In this document: positions 1 to 8,978 of the stretch, in pieces
Numbering within the stretch: position 1 is the stretch's first letter
Layout of the letters: each line of letters opens with the position of its first letter
Source: Bradyrhizobium sp. CCGB01
Lineage (GTDB): Bacteria > Pseudomonadota > Alphaproteobacteria > Rhizobiales > Xanthobacteraceae
Assembly: GCF_024199795.1 (NCBI RefSeq)
Contig: NZ_JANADK010000001.1
Span: 5,332,001 to 5,396,000 of the forward strand
DNA length: 64,000 nucleotides
Reading direction: 5' to 3'
Notes under the pieces: generated by a model
What the model saw: only the letters and a program-made list of their open reading frames with translations
The model's database searches: none
What the model was told of the DNA's origin: nothing
Made by a program: the position numbers and the translations under genes

Positions 1-1788
1 GCGACGAAGCCGACCCTGAACTTCGTCTTTCAACGCATCCATCCGGAAGATCGCGATACGGTCCGCAGGACCCTCGATCGCGCCTCGCGCCTCGCGGAGG
101 ATTTCGACCACGAATATCGCCTGCTGATGCCGGACGGATCGGTCAAATATCTTCATTCCGTGGCACGCGCGGTGCGACACGCATCCGGGCGCATCGAGTT
201 TGTCGGGGCTGTGACCGATGTCACCATAGCGAAGGAGGCAGAACAGAGGCTGCGTCGCAGCGAGGCCTATTTGGCCGAGGCCCAGCGACTCAGCCACACG
301 AGCAGCTGGGCCTGGGATGTACGTCGTCAGGAGTTTGCCTACCGATCGGCTGAACTCTTCCGCCTGTTCGGGTTTGAGCCGGGCCAGACCGACTTACCGG
401 CGCGGGCTTTCCAGCAACGCATACTCCCGGAGGATTTCCAACGGATCGTCGAGGTGGAACGTCAGGCCCTCCGCCAAAGGGAACCGTTCGAAATCAACTT
501 TCGCATTGCGTGCCCGGACGGTTCGATACGACGGGTCCACACCGAGGGACTCCCCGTTGTCGGCAGCGACGGCGAAGTGAGGGAGATCATCGGCACGCAT
601 GTGGACGTCACCGAGCAGGTCGCTGCAAAAGAAGCACTGCAAAAGGCATTTGATGAACTCAAGGCATCCGAGCAGCGCTTCCGCGACTATGCTGAAACCG
701 CATCTGACTGGTTTTGGGAGACCGGGCCGGATCACCGCATCACGCAGATATCAGAACACGCCGATACGGCCAGTGCTGCGCCGACGGGATTGGTCGGCCT
801 GACCCGTTGGGACATTCGGCCCGACGCCGAGCTCGAGCCGGGGAAGTGGGAGCAGCATCGCGCAGCGCTCGACGCTCACCTCCCGTTCCGCGATTTGGTT
901 TACCGCGGCCGGGATCGCAATGGATCGCCAATTTACGTGCGCACCAGCGGCAAGCCGTTACATGACGAGGACGGCAATTTTCTCGGCTACAGGGGCGTCA
1001 GCAGCGATGTGACGGCGGCGATCCGCGCCCAGCAGACCGAAGAAGAGCTGCGGAAAACGCAAGCCGAGCTCGCCCATGTCACGCGCGTCACGACGCTCGG
1101 CGAACTCACCGCCTCGATCGCCCACGAAATCAACCAGCCTCTCGCCGCCGTAATCTCCAATGCAGACGCCTGCATCGCGTGGCTCGGCCGCGAGCCGGCC
1201 GATCTGGAGGCTGCGCGCCGTTCCGTGGAATGGATCGTCGAGGACGCCAATCGGGCCAGCGAGGTGATCCGCAGGATCCGGGCGCATGCGAAAAAGACCG
1301 AGATCGAGATGGTGCCACTCGACATCAATCAGGTCGTCAGGGAGGCGATGGCCCTCGTCCGGCGCGAGCTCGCTACGCATGCCGTGTCGGTGCGAATGGA
1401 GTTGTCGTCCGGCCTGCCCAGTATTTGCGGCGATCGGATCCAGCTCCAGCAGGTGCTGATCAACCTTGTCGTGAACGGGATTGAAGCCATGCAAGCCAAT
1501 GTCGACCGCCCGCGCGAGCTGGCGATCCGCTCCAGTCGGGCCGGCGAGGACGGTGACGAGCACCTGCTCCTGACCGTGACAGATCGCGGTGTCGGCCTTG
1601 GCGGCGACGTGACAGACCACATCTTCACGCCGTTCTTCACCACAAAATCGAGCGGCCTGGGGATGGGACTGTCGATCTGCCGATCCATCATCGAGGCTCA
1701 CGCGGGCCGGCTTTCGGCGTTTCCCAATGAGGGGGGCGGTGCAACATTTCAGATCGCCCTGCCCCTCCCACAAGAGGACGCGTCGTGA
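1..1788 (+). CDS. Multi-PAS sensor histidine kinase (5' truncated by window edge)
   Basis: The reading frame is open from base 1, so the gene starts upstream of the window; 595 codons are visible. In order I see the end of one PAS fold, a second PAS/PAC (about residues 85-205), a third PAS (about 220-345), then a dimerisation/phosphoacceptor helix with AHEINQP (the His is the phosphorylation site) and a HATPase_c domain with the N box ([10 protein letters not shown]) and the G1/G2 boxes ([15 protein letters not shown]). No membrane segment lies in the visible part, so it may be a soluble FixL-like sensor; its ligand cannot be told. The stop overlaps the start of the FixJ-type regulator by 4 nt (GTGA), making that protein the probable phosphotransfer partner. 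Confidence 0.9.
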   Translation, partial: ATKPTLNFVFQRIHPEDRDTVRRTLDRASRLAEDFDHEYRLLMPDGSVKYLHSVARAVRHASGRIEFVGAVTDVTIAKEAEQRLRRSEAYLAEAQRLSHTSSWAWDVRRQEFAYRSAELFRLFGFEPGQTDLPARAFQQRILPEDFQRIVEVERQALRQREPFEINFRIACPDGSIRRVHTEGLPVVGSDGEVREIIGTHVDVTEQVAAKEALQKAFDELKASEQRFRDYAETASDWFWETGPDHRITQISEHADTASAAPTGLVGLTRWDIRPDAELEPGKWEQHRAALDAHLPFRDLVYRGRDRNGSPIYVRTSGKPLHDEDGNFLGYRGVSSDVTAAIRAQQTEEELRKTQAELAHVTRVTTLGELTASIAHEINQPLAAVISNADACIAWLGREPADLEAARRSVEWIVEDANRASEVIRRIRAHAKKTEIEMVPLDINQVVREAMALVRRELATHAVSVRMELSSGLPSICGDRIQLQQVLINLVVNGIEAMQANVDRPRELAIRSSRAGEDGDEHLLLTVTDRGVGLGGDVTDHIFTPFFTTKSSGLGMGLSICRSIIEAHAGRLSAFPNEGGGATFQIALPLPQEDAS

Positions 1789-2462
1789 CTGACCACGCCA
1801 AGCCGACGCAGGTGCAGGCCCAGGCAAGCGCCGATGATCCGATCGTCCTGATCGTCGACGACGATCCGTCGATGCGGCGTGCGCTCACCAATCTCTTTCA
1901 ATCGGTCGGCCTCAGGGTGGAGGCCTTCGGCTCGGCGGCGGAGGTCCTGGAGGCCAAGCCGCCGGTGGTCCCCAGTTGCCTTGTGCTCGACATTCGCCTG
2001 CCCGGCTCGAGCGGCTTCGACCTCCAGGCGGACCTCGTAAAGGCCGACATTCACACGCCTATTATCTTCATCACCGGTCATGGCGATATTCCCATGACCG
2101 TCAGGGCCATGAAGAGTGGTGCCATCGATTTCCTGACCAAGCCGGTGCGCGACCAGGACATGCTGGATGCGGTCCAGGCCGCGATCGAACGGGACCGCAG
2201 GCGGCGCGATGCCGAGAAGTCGGTGTCAAGCGTGCGGACACGCTTTGAAGGCCTGACAGCGCGTCAGCGCGACATCCTCGCCCTGGTTGCGTCCGGCCTG
2301 ATGAACAAGCAGGTCGCTGCCGAGCTTGGATTGGCCGAGATTACCGTCAAGATCTATCGCGGGCAGATCATGCGGAAAATGGGCGCGAAGTCATTGGCAG
2401 ATCTCGTCAGAATGACCGAGACGCTCGGAATCCCCCGGCCAAGGGGAAAAGTGCAAACCTAA
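1785..2462 (+). CDS. FixJ/NarL-type two-component response regulator
   Basis: 225 aa. An N-terminal receiver has the acidic pair in IVDDDPSMR, the phosphoacceptor Asp in LVLDIRLPG, the conserved Thr/Ser region ITGHGD and the Lys in FLTKPV. The C-terminal LuxR-type HTH begins near LTARQRDIL and has the usual [21 protein letters not shown] recognition region in the last ~65 residues. The GTG start overlaps the kinase stop by 4 nt, indicating translational coupling. It should act as a DNA-binding output for the upstream PAS kinase. The architecture is FixJ-like, but its target genes are not known and the true fixJ is not implied. Confidence 0.9.
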   Translation: MTDHAKPTQVQAQASADDPIVLIVDDDPSMRRALTNLFQSVGLRVEAFGSAAEVLEAKPPVVPSCLVLDIRLPGSSGFDLQADLVKADIHTPIIFITGHGDIPMTVRAMKSGAIDFLTKPVRDQDMLDAVQAAIERDRRRRDAEKSVSSVRTRFEGLTARQRDILALVASGLMNKQVAAELGLAEITVKIYRGQIMRKMGAKSLADLVRMTETLGIPRPRGKVQT

Positions 2463-2548
2463 GTATGCTTTCCAAGCTCGCCCCGAGGGCCCAATTTCCG
2501 GCGGGTGCCGTACCATGATCGGCGGCTTCCCGATCAGGAGCGATCATC

Positions 2549-2935
2549 TTGTCGGTTCTCTCGGTCATTTCCATCATTGACGATGATCCGTCAGTCCGCC
2601 TCGCGACGAACAATCTCCTGACGTCGCGGGGATACACGGTCTGCATCTTCGGCTCCGCTCGCGAGTTTCTCCAGTCCGCCGAACTGCATACGACGTCCTG
2701 CGTGATCGCGGATGTGCAGATGTCGGTCATGGGCGGCGTCGATCTCCTGATGCATATGCGCGGCCTTGGTCACCTCACGCCGTTCATCTTCGTGACGGCC
2801 TTTCCCGACGATGCCGTGCGCGAGCGCGCGCTGAAAGCCGGCGCCATCTGCTTTCTCGCGAAGCCGTTTTCCACGCCGACCCTGATCAAATGTCTGGAGA
2901 CGGCGCTGGCGAGCCCCGGTGAAGCCAAATCCTGA
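2549..2935 (+). CDS. Stand-alone CheY-like receiver protein
   Basis: 128 aa consisting of a single receiver domain with no output domain. Visible residues: acidic pair in IIDDDPSVR, phosphoacceptor Asp in VIADVQMSVMGG, Thr in FVTAFPD and Lys in FLAKPFS. The start is a TTG with a good AGGAG ribosome-binding site 8 nt upstream. It lies 86 nt after the FixJ-type gene on the same strand. Kinase, FixJ-type regulator and single-domain receiver probably form one signalling unit in which this protein is either a phosphate sink or a second target of the kinase; that role is inference. Confidence 0.85.
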   Translation: MSVLSVISIIDDDPSVRLATNNLLTSRGYTVCIFGSAREFLQSAELHTTSCVIADVQMSVMGGVDLLMHMRGLGHLTPFIFVTAFPDDAVRERALKAGAICFLAKPFSTPTLIKCLETALASPGEAKS

Positions 2936-2992
2936 CGCGACGCCGCGTGACCCTGATGGCTCCACAGGGTGCGGCGACGTGTCGTCCTCGCC

Positions 2993-3964
2993 TCAATCCA
3001 CCTTGATGTTGGCGGCCTTGATGATCGGCCACCACTTTGCGATCTCGGCCTTCTGGCGGTTGCCGAGCGCTTCGGGGGTGAGCTGGTCCTGCGGCGTCAT
3101 CTCCAGGCCCTGGCTTTCGAGCTGCTTCTTCACCGCGGGATCGTTCAGCGCTTCCACCGCTGCGGCATTGAGCTTGGTCACGATCTCCTTCGGCGTGCCC
3201 TTCGGCACCCACAGGCCCGACCACAGCGTCATGTTGAAGCCTTTGAGGCCCGCCTCGGCTGCCGTCGGGATATCCGGCGCCGACGCGAGTCGCTTGTCGT
3301 CGGTGATGGCGTAGGCGCGGATGGTGCCGGCGCGGACTTGGTTGATCGAGTTGGAGGTCTGGTCGATGATGACGTCGATCTGGCCGGCGATGAGATCGTT
3401 CAGCGCGGGGGCCGTGCCGCGATACGGCACGTATTGCAGCTTGATGCCGGAAACGCTCTCGAAATAGACGCCGGCGATGTGGCTGCCGGAGCCCGCGCCG
3501 GCGGTGCCGGCGGTCGGCGGCGACGGCCGTGACTTCAGCCATTCGATCAGCTCTTTCAGCGAGGTCGCGGGCACCGCGTTCTTGCTGACGACGATCATCG
3601 GATTGCTCGGCAACAGCACCACGGGCTCGAGATCGGCGACGAGGTCGTATTTGAGCTTGTAGACGGCGCCATTGGCGACGTGGGTGCCGAGATGGCCGAA
3701 CGAGATGGTGTAGCCGTCCGGCGGAGATTGCACGGCGCGGCCGACGCCGATCGAGCCGCCGGCGCCGGTGACGTTCTCGATCACCAGCGGCTGGCCGAGC
3801 GTCACGCGCATCCGTTCGGCAAGCACCCGCGCCATCGCGTCCGACGGGCCGCCGGCGGCGAAGGGAACGATGATGGTGATGGGGTGCGAGGGATAGTCGT
3901 CGGCGCGCGCGGCGCCTGAAACAGCGAGAATACCGAGCAGCCCGGCCCAGATGGCCTTCTTCAT
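2993..3964 (-). CDS. Tripartite tricarboxylate transporter (TTT/Bug family) solute-binding protein
   Basis: 323 aa from the ATG at 3964, which is preceded by GGGGAGA; an upstream in-frame extension has no such site. The N-terminus is a Sec signal peptide (MKKAIWAG ... SGAARA). The mature part starts with YPSHPITIIVPFAAGGPSDAMAR, the hallmark of Bug/TctC proteins, followed by the conserved GAGGSIG and GTHVANGAVYKLKYDL stretches. These periplasmic proteins bind carboxylates for TctAB-type permeases. No tctA/tctB is present nearby, so this is one of the orphan binding proteins common in this group. Substrate unknown. It follows the threonine-synthase-like gene on the same strand after 88 nt. Confidence 0.88.
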   Translation of the reverse strand: MKKAIWAGLLGILAVSGAARADDYPSHPITIIVPFAAGGPSDAMARVLAERMRVTLGQPLVIENVTGAGGSIGVGRAVQSPPDGYTISFGHLGTHVANGAVYKLKYDLVADLEPVVLLPSNPMIVVSKNAVPATSLKELIEWLKSRPSPPTAGTAGAGSGSHIAGVYFESVSGIKLQYVPYRGTAPALNDLIAGQIDVIIDQTSNSINQVRAGTIRAYAITDDKRLASAPDIPTAAEAGLKGFNMTLWSGLWVPKGTPKEIVTKLNAAAVEALNDPAVKKQLESQGLEMTPQDQLTPEALGNRQKAEIAKWWPIIKAANIKVD

Positions 3965-4052
3965 TGTCTTCTCCCCAGCGATGTCATTGTTGTTTTTTGT
4001 CTCTTCCCGCGTACGGGAAGAGGGATCGTTCGTGAAGAGACGAAATGACGCG

Positions 4053-5294
4053 CTAGAACTGCGTGTAGTCGATCGGCTTGTGACGATCCAGCGTGCGGGC
4101 AACCGGGGGCAGCGGGTACTTCAGGCCGGTCGCGCAGTTGAACAGCATGACGCGGTCGGTCTTGCTGACGCGGCCGTCGGCGAGGCTTTCCTTGTAGGCG
4201 GCGTAGGTCGCGGCGCCCTCGGGGCACAGCAGCAGCCCCTCCTCGCGCGCGACCTCGTTCAGCGCCGACGAGATCTTGTCGTCGTCGACCGCAATCGCAA
4301 AGCCCTTGCTCTGCCGCACCGCGCGCAGGATCAGGAAATCGCCGATCGCCTGCGGCACGCGGATACCCGAGGCAATCGTGTGGGCGTCCTCCCAGCGCGT
4401 CGCATGCTCGGTGCCGGCGTCATAGGCCCGCACCATCGGCGCGCAGCCCGAGGCCTGCACCGCGACCATGCGCGGGCGCTTGGAGCCGATGAACCCGATC
4501 TTCTCCAGCTCGTCGAACGCCTTCCACATGCCGATCAGGCCGGTGCCGCCGCCGGTCGGATAGAAGATCACGTCGGGCACGTCCCAGCCGAGCTGCTCGG
4601 CGAGCTCGAGGCCCATCGTCTTCTTGCCTTCGATCCGGTACGGCTCCTTGAGCGTGGACGTGTCGAACCAGCCGACCTTTGCCTTGCCTTCGCCGACGAT
4701 CTTGCCGCAATCGTCGATATAGCCGTTGACGCGATAGACGGTCGCGCCCTGGAGCTCGATCTCGCTGACATTCACTTCCGGCGTATCGGCGGGGCAGAAG
4801 ATCGTGGTCTTGATGCCACACGACGTCGCATAGGCCGCGAGCGCAGCGCCCGCGTTGCCGTTGGTCGGCATCGCCATGTGCTTGATGCCGAGCGCCTTGC
4901 CCATCGACACCGCCATCACCAGGCCGCGCGCCTTGAAGGAGCCGGTCGGCAGGCGTCCCTCGTCCTTCACGATGATCTCGCCGCCGCCGAGTTTCGCGCC
5001 GAGCTTCGGCAGCCGGATCAGCGGCGTCGTGACTTCACCGAGCGAGACGATGTCTTTGCATTTGCGCACGGGCAGCAGCTCGCGGTAGCGCCACATGTCC
5101 GCGGGCCGCTGCGCCAGCGCGTCCTTGGTCAGCGCCTTCTTCACGCCCGCGAGGTCGTAGCGCACCAGCAATGGCTTGCCCGCCTTGGAGAGGTTGTGGA
5201 CCTGGTCGGCGGCGTAATGATCGCCTTCCATCGCGCATTCGAGATGGGTGACGAAGGTCGGGCGTTCGATGGTGAGATTGTCGTTGTCTTGCAT
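4053..5294 (-). CDS. Threonine-synthase-like PLP-dependent enzyme
   Basis: 413 aa, fold-type II PLP enzyme. The Schiff-base lysine is K121 in GSFKARGL, the cofactor phosphate loop is PTGGGTGL, and NGNAGAALAAYA fits the substrate loop. Overall it resembles the short threonine synthase class (O-phospho-L-homoserine to L-threonine), which includes paralogs with other beta-replacement or dehydratase activities. It lies downstream of lpdA on the same strand, separated by a palindromic repeat, and upstream of the TTT binding protein. Pathway context does not settle the substrate; a housekeeping thrC may exist elsewhere. Confidence 0.8.
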   Translation of the reverse strand: MQDNDNLTIERPTFVTHLECAMEGDHYAADQVHNLSKAGKPLLVRYDLAGVKKALTKDALAQRPADMWRYRELLPVRKCKDIVSLGEVTTPLIRLPKLGAKLGGGEIIVKDEGRLPTGSFKARGLVMAVSMGKALGIKHMAMPTNGNAGAALAAYATSCGIKTTIFCPADTPEVNVSEIELQGATVYRVNGYIDDCGKIVGEGKAKVGWFDTSTLKEPYRIEGKKTMGLELAEQLGWDVPDVIFYPTGGGTGLIGMWKAFDELEKIGFIGSKRPRMVAVQASGCAPMVRAYDAGTEHATRWEDAHTIASGIRVPQAIGDFLILRAVRQSKGFAIAVDDDKISSALNEVAREEGLLLCPEGAATYAAYKESLADGRVSKTDRVMLFNCATGLKYPLPPVARTLDRHKPIDYTQF

Positions 5295-5334
5295 GGGTTG
5301 GTTTCCTTCTTGTTTTGCAGTCGATCTCTCTGCT

Positions 5335-5414
5335 CGTCATGGCGAGCGCAGCGAAGCAATCCGGAATCTTTCCGCAGAGGCAGTCTGGATTGCTTCGCTT
5401 CGCTCGCAATGACG
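5335..5414. repeat. REP-like inverted repeat, family B
   Basis: Two arms of about 28 bp in inverted orientation (5335-5362 and 5387-5414) match at about 26 of 28 positions, separated by 24 nt. The core is GCGAAGCAATCC and its complement. It sits in the short gap between the lpdA stop and the threonine-synthase-like start. Such elements are scattered in Bradyrhizobium intergenic DNA; here it could fold in the transcript and act as an attenuator or processing site between the two genes (inference). Confidence 0.85.
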
Positions 5415-5427
5415 GCTCCGGCGGGGG

Positions 5428-6849
5428 CTAGATATTCAGCACCCGCCCGTAAGCGTCCAGCACGGCTTCCTTCATCATCTCCGACAACGTCGGGTGCGGG
5501 AACACCGTGTGCATCAGCTCTTCTTCCGTGGTCTCCAGATTCATGGCGACGACATAGCCCTGGATCAGCTCGGTGACTTCCGCGCCGACCATGTGAGCGC
5601 CGAGGAGCTGGCCGGTCTTCTTGTCGAAGATCACCTTGACCAGGCCCTGGTCCTCGCCGAGCGCAATCGCCTTGCCGTTGCCGACGAAGGGGAAACGGCC
5701 GACGCGGATCTCGCGGCCGCTCTCCTTGGCCTTGGCTTCGGTGAGGCCGACGGAGGCCACTTGCGGCTGGCAATAGGTGCAGCCCGGGATCAGGTTCTTA
5801 TCCATGGGATGCGGATGCAGGCCCTTGATGGCCTCGACGCAGATCACGCCCTCATGCTCGGCCTTGTGGGCCAGCATCGGGGGGCCTGCGACGTCACCGA
5901 TGGCGTAGATGCCGGGGACATTGGTCTTGCCGTAGCCGTCGATCACGATGCAGCCGCGGTCGGTCTTCACCCCCAACTTTTCCAGACCGAGATTCTCGAT
6001 ATTGCCGACCACGCCCACCGCCGAGATCACGCGCTCGAACTCGGTGGTGACGGGCTTGCCCTTGCCGTCGTCGATGGTGGCAACGACGCTGTCGGCCTTC
6101 TTCTCCAGCTTCGTCACCTTGGTCGAGGACATGATCTTGATGCCCTGCTTCTCCAGGCGCTTGCGGGCAAAGCCAGCGATCTCGGCATCCTCCACAGGCA
6201 GGATCTGCGGCAACACCTCGACCACGGTGACGTCGGAGCCCATGGTGTGGAAGAACGAGGCGAACTCGATGCCGATCGCGCCGGAGCCGACCACCAGCAG
6301 CGACTTCGGCATCTTCTCCGGCACCATCGCCTCGAAATAGGTCCAGATCAGCTTCTTGTCGGGCTCGAGCCCCGGCAGCACGCGCGGCCGTGCGCCGGTC
6401 GCGACGATGATGTGTTTTGCCTGGTAAGTCCCCTCGCCCAGCGTGCCCTTGGGCGCCTCGACGTCGGACTTCTTCACCGTCACCTTGCCGGGCGCGTCGA
6501 TCGAGGCGGCGCCCCAGATCACGCTCACCTTGTTCTTCTTCATCAGGAAGCCGACGCCGTCGTTCAGCCGCTTCGAAACCCCGCGCGAGCGCTGCACCAC
6601 CGCCTTCGGATCGAACGAGACCTTCTCCGCCGACAGGCCGTAATCCTTGGCGTGCTGCATGTAATGGTAGATCTCGGCCGAGCGCAGCAGCGCCTTGGTC
6701 GGGATGCAGCCCCAGTTCAGGCAGATGCCGCCGAGATAGGATTTTTCGACGATCGCGACCTTCAAGCCAAGCTGTGCGGCGCGGATCGCGGTGACGTATC
6801 CGCCCGGGCCGGAGCCGATGATGATGACGTCGAAGGATGTGTCGGCCAT
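5428..6849 (-). CDS. lpdA: Dihydrolipoyl dehydrogenase (E3)
   Basis: 473 aa, full length. N-terminal FAD-binding GSGPGG at about residue 12, redox disulfide C43/C48 in GGICLNWGCIPTK, NAD-binding GSGAIGIEFASFF, and the C-terminal interface with the catalytic His in FPHPTLSEMM. It reoxidises dihydrolipoamide of the dehydrogenase complexes, passing electrons to NAD+. As the last gene of the pdhA-pdhB-pdhC-lpdA series on this strand it is presumably the E3 of pyruvate dehydrogenase. Only 17 nt separate it from the small membrane protein upstream. Confidence 0.97.
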   Translation of the reverse strand: MADTSFDVIIIGSGPGGYVTAIRAAQLGLKVAIVEKSYLGGICLNWGCIPTKALLRSAEIYHYMQHAKDYGLSAEKVSFDPKAVVQRSRGVSKRLNDGVGFLMKKNKVSVIWGAASIDAPGKVTVKKSDVEAPKGTLGEGTYQAKHIIVATGARPRVLPGLEPDKKLIWTYFEAMVPEKMPKSLLVVGSGAIGIEFASFFHTMGSDVTVVEVLPQILPVEDAEIAGFARKRLEKQGIKIMSSTKVTKLEKKADSVVATIDDGKGKPVTTEFERVISAVGVVGNIENLGLEKLGVKTDRGCIVIDGYGKTNVPGIYAIGDVAGPPMLAHKAEHEGVICVEAIKGLHPHPMDKNLIPGCTYCQPQVASVGLTEAKAKESGREIRVGRFPFVGNGKAIALGEDQGLVKVIFDKKTGQLLGAHMVGAEVTELIQGYVVAMNLETTEEELMHTVFPHPTLSEMMKEAVLDAYGRVLNI

Positions 6850-6866
6850 GGCGGCTCCCGTTCAAC

Positions 6867-7100
6867 TCAAGCGGTCGTTGCGCCGCGGGCGCGGCGATTG
6901 AGGATATAAGTTCTGATCAGCCATTCGATGAGAATGACCGCCGCCATGACGGCGAAGATGGTGAGCGCGATCGGCGCCCAGATGTTGCGCGACAACGCCT
7001 CGCCGGCAAAGAAGGCGGACTCAACGATGTCGCGGCCGAGCGGGCTGAGCGTGAGGATCAGCGAAACCAGCATCGAGATCCAGGGCCAGCGCGTCGTCAT
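6867..7100 (-). CDS. Small two-helix membrane protein between pdhC and lpdA
   Basis: 77 aa using the ATG at 7100, which is 8 nt after the pdhC stop; longer in-frame extensions would run back into pdhC and are arginine-rich noise. Two hydrophobic segments are visible (about WISMLVSLILTLSPL and IALTIFAVMAAVILIEWLI), with a basic C-terminal tail (LNRRARG). No known motif is recognised. Its tight placement implies co-transcription with the pyruvate dehydrogenase genes. Function unknown. Confidence 0.7.
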   Translation of the reverse strand: MTTRWPWISMLVSLILTLSPLGRDIVESAFFAGEALSRNIWAPIALTIFAVMAAVILIEWLIRTYILNRRARGATTA

Positions 7101-7108
7101 GCGCCATC

Positions 7109-8461
7109 TCAGACCATCATCATGACGGGATTTTCGATCAGCTGCTTGAAGGCGCCGATCAGCTCGGCGCCGAGCGCGCCGTCGATGGCGCGGTGATCGC
7201 AAGACAAGGTCACGCTCATCATGTGCGCGATCTCGATCTTGCCACCACGCACGACGGGACGCTCCTCACTGGTGCCGACCGCGAGGATGGTCGCATGCGG
7301 CGGGTTGATCACGGCGGTGAAATGGCTGATGCCGAACATGCCGAGGTTGGAGACCGCGGTGGTGCCGCCCTGGTATTCTTCCGGCTTCAGCTTGCGCGAG
7401 CGGGCGCGCGCGGCAAAATCCTTCATCTCGTTGGAGATGGTCGACAGCGTCTTGGTCTCAGCCTTGCGGATGATCGGCGTGATCAGGCCGCCGGGCATCG
7501 CCACGGCGACACCGACGTCGGAATGATGGTGCTTGACCATGCCGGATTCGGTCCAGCTCACATTGCAGTTCGGGATCTTCTGGAGCGCAACGGCCATCGC
7601 CTTGATGACGAAGTCGTTGACCGAGATCTTGTAGAGCGGCTTCTTCTCCTTGTCCTTGGGAGCAGCCGCGTTGATCTCCTCGCGTGCGGCGAGCAGCTTG
7701 CCGATGTCGCAGTCGATGGTCAGGTAAAAGTGCGGGACGTTCTGGATCGACGCAGTCAAACGTTGGGCAATCGTGCGGCGCATGCCGTCGTGGGGAACGA
7801 CCTCGTAGGAGCCCGGCTCGAACAGCGACAGGATCTGCTTGTCCGACATGGTCGGGGCGATCGAGGGTGCGCCTGACGGCGCCGCGGCGGGTGCCTTGAG
7901 GCCCTTGCCGGACTTGGCCTGCTCGACGTCGCGTGCAACCACGCGGCCGTGCGGGCCGGTGCCGGTGACCATCGAAATCTCGACGCCGGCTTCCTTGGCG
8001 AGACGCCGCGCCAGCGGTGAGGAGAACACGCGACCACCATGGCCGTTGCTCTGCGCGGCCGGTGCGGCGGCAGCTTGCGGAGCGGGAGCAGCAACAGGCG
8101 CCGGAGCAGCCTTGGGCGCGGCAGGCGCAGGCGCGGGCGCGGCGGCGGGTGCTTCAGCAGCTTTCGGAGGCGCAGCCGCGGCGCTGGGCTTGGCGGCACC
8201 TGCCGCCTTCACGTCCTCGCCCTCGCCGGCCAGCACCGCGATCACGTCATTGACCGGGACGTCCTGCGTGCCCTCGGGCACGAGGATCTTGGCGATCGTG
8301 CCTTCGTCGATGGCCTCGACCTCCATGGTCGCCTTGTCGGTCTCGATCTCGGCGATCACATCGCCGGATTTGACCTTGTCGCCTTCCTTCTTCAGCCACT
8401 TGGCGAGGTTGCCCTTCTCCATCGTCGGCGAAAGAGCGGGCATCAGGATGTTGATGGGCAT
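7109..8461 (-). CDS. pdhC: Pyruvate dehydrogenase E2, dihydrolipoamide acetyltransferase
   Basis: 450 aa. An N-terminal lipoyl domain has the lipoylated K43 in [11 protein letters not shown], followed by a long Ala/Pro-rich linker (about 85-140), a peripheral-subunit-binding domain (SSPLARRLAKEAGVEI to VVARDVE) and a catalytic acetyltransferase domain ending with the active-site DHRAIDG. It transfers the acetyl group from E1 to CoA and forms the core of the complex. Its lipoyl domain is almost the same as that of PdhB. It follows the cytosine-deaminase-like gene after 62 nt. Confidence 0.97.
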   Translation of the reverse strand: MPINILMPALSPTMEKGNLAKWLKKEGDKVKSGDVIAEIETDKATMEVEAIDEGTIAKILVPEGTQDVPVNDVIAVLAGEGEDVKAAGAAKPSAAAAPPKAAEAPAAAPAPAPAAPKAAPAPVAAPAPQAAAAPAAQSNGHGGRVFSSPLARRLAKEAGVEISMVTGTGPHGRVVARDVEQAKSGKGLKAPAAAPSGAPSIAPTMSDKQILSLFEPGSYEVVPHDGMRRTIAQRLTASIQNVPHFYLTIDCDIGKLLAAREEINAAAPKDKEKKPLYKISVNDFVIKAMAVALQKIPNCNVSWTESGMVKHHHSDVGVAVAMPGGLITPIIRKAETKTLSTISNEMKDFAARARSRKLKPEEYQGGTTAVSNLGMFGISHFTAVINPPHATILAVGTSEERPVVRGGKIEIAHMMSVTLSCDHRAIDGALGAELIGAFKQLIENPVMMMV

Positions 8462-8523
8462 GCTGACCTCACGAAGAACTTCTCAAAACGTCGTCCCCGG
8501 AAGCGAGGACGAACAGACCAGGT

Positions 8524-8976
8524 TTAGTTGCCGATGTCGCCCTGCCACAGGCGCTCATTGGCAGGATTGGAACGCCAGTTCTTCATCATGGTGATGGAGC
8601 GGTCGTCCGCAAGATCGATCCAGGGGATGCCGAACTTGTCGAGGATGTCCTTCGAGCCCGGGAAGGTGACGGATTCTCCGATCACCACCTGCTGGACCTT
8701 GAACAGAGCAAGTGCGCCGGCACACATCGAGCATGGCGACAGCGTGGTGTACATGACGGTGTCGTGGAACGAGATCACGCCGGCTTCGCGCAGGCAGCTC
8801 ATCTCGCCGTGCAGGATGACGTTTTTCTCTTGCACGCGGTTGTTGTGGCCGCGGGCGATGATCTCGTTGCCGCGCGTCAGCACGGCACCGATCGGCAGGC
8901 CGCCCTGCGCGATCGAAGCCTCCGCCTCGCGGATCGCCTCCAGCATGAAATCGAAGTGACGGGATTCGATCGCCAC
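8524..8976 (-). CDS. Yeast-type (Fcy1-like) cytosine/nucleoside deaminase
   Basis: 150 aa from a GTG at 8976, preceded by AAGGAG and only 2 nt after the upstream gene's stop. It belongs to the CDA superfamily: zinc ligands H56 (HGE), C82 and C85 (PCSMC), catalytic E58. From memory it resembles yeast cytosine deaminase Fcy1 beyond the zinc site: RGHNNRVQ, LHGEMSCL, YTTLSPCSMCAGA, VVIGESVTF and a C-terminal W..DIGN correspond to blocks of the yeast enzyme. Cytosine to uracil is therefore the best guess; bacterial CodA is an unrelated amidohydrolase. Guanine deaminase or another nucleoside-type substrate is the main alternative. It is embedded in the pdh operon with no obvious metabolic link. 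Confidence 0.82.
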   Translation of the reverse strand: MAIESRHFDFMLEAIREAEASIAQGGLPIGAVLTRGNEIIARGHNNRVQEKNVILHGEMSCLREAGVISFHDTVMYTTLSPCSMCAGALALFKVQQVVIGESVTFPGSKDILDKFGIPWIDLADDRSITMMKNWRSNPANERLWQGDIGN

Positions 8977-8978
8977 GG

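Noticed and set aside
3951..5576. 541-codon plus-strand frame opposite the threonine-synthase-like gene
   Set aside because: Shadow frame with composition typical of antisense GC-rich DNA.
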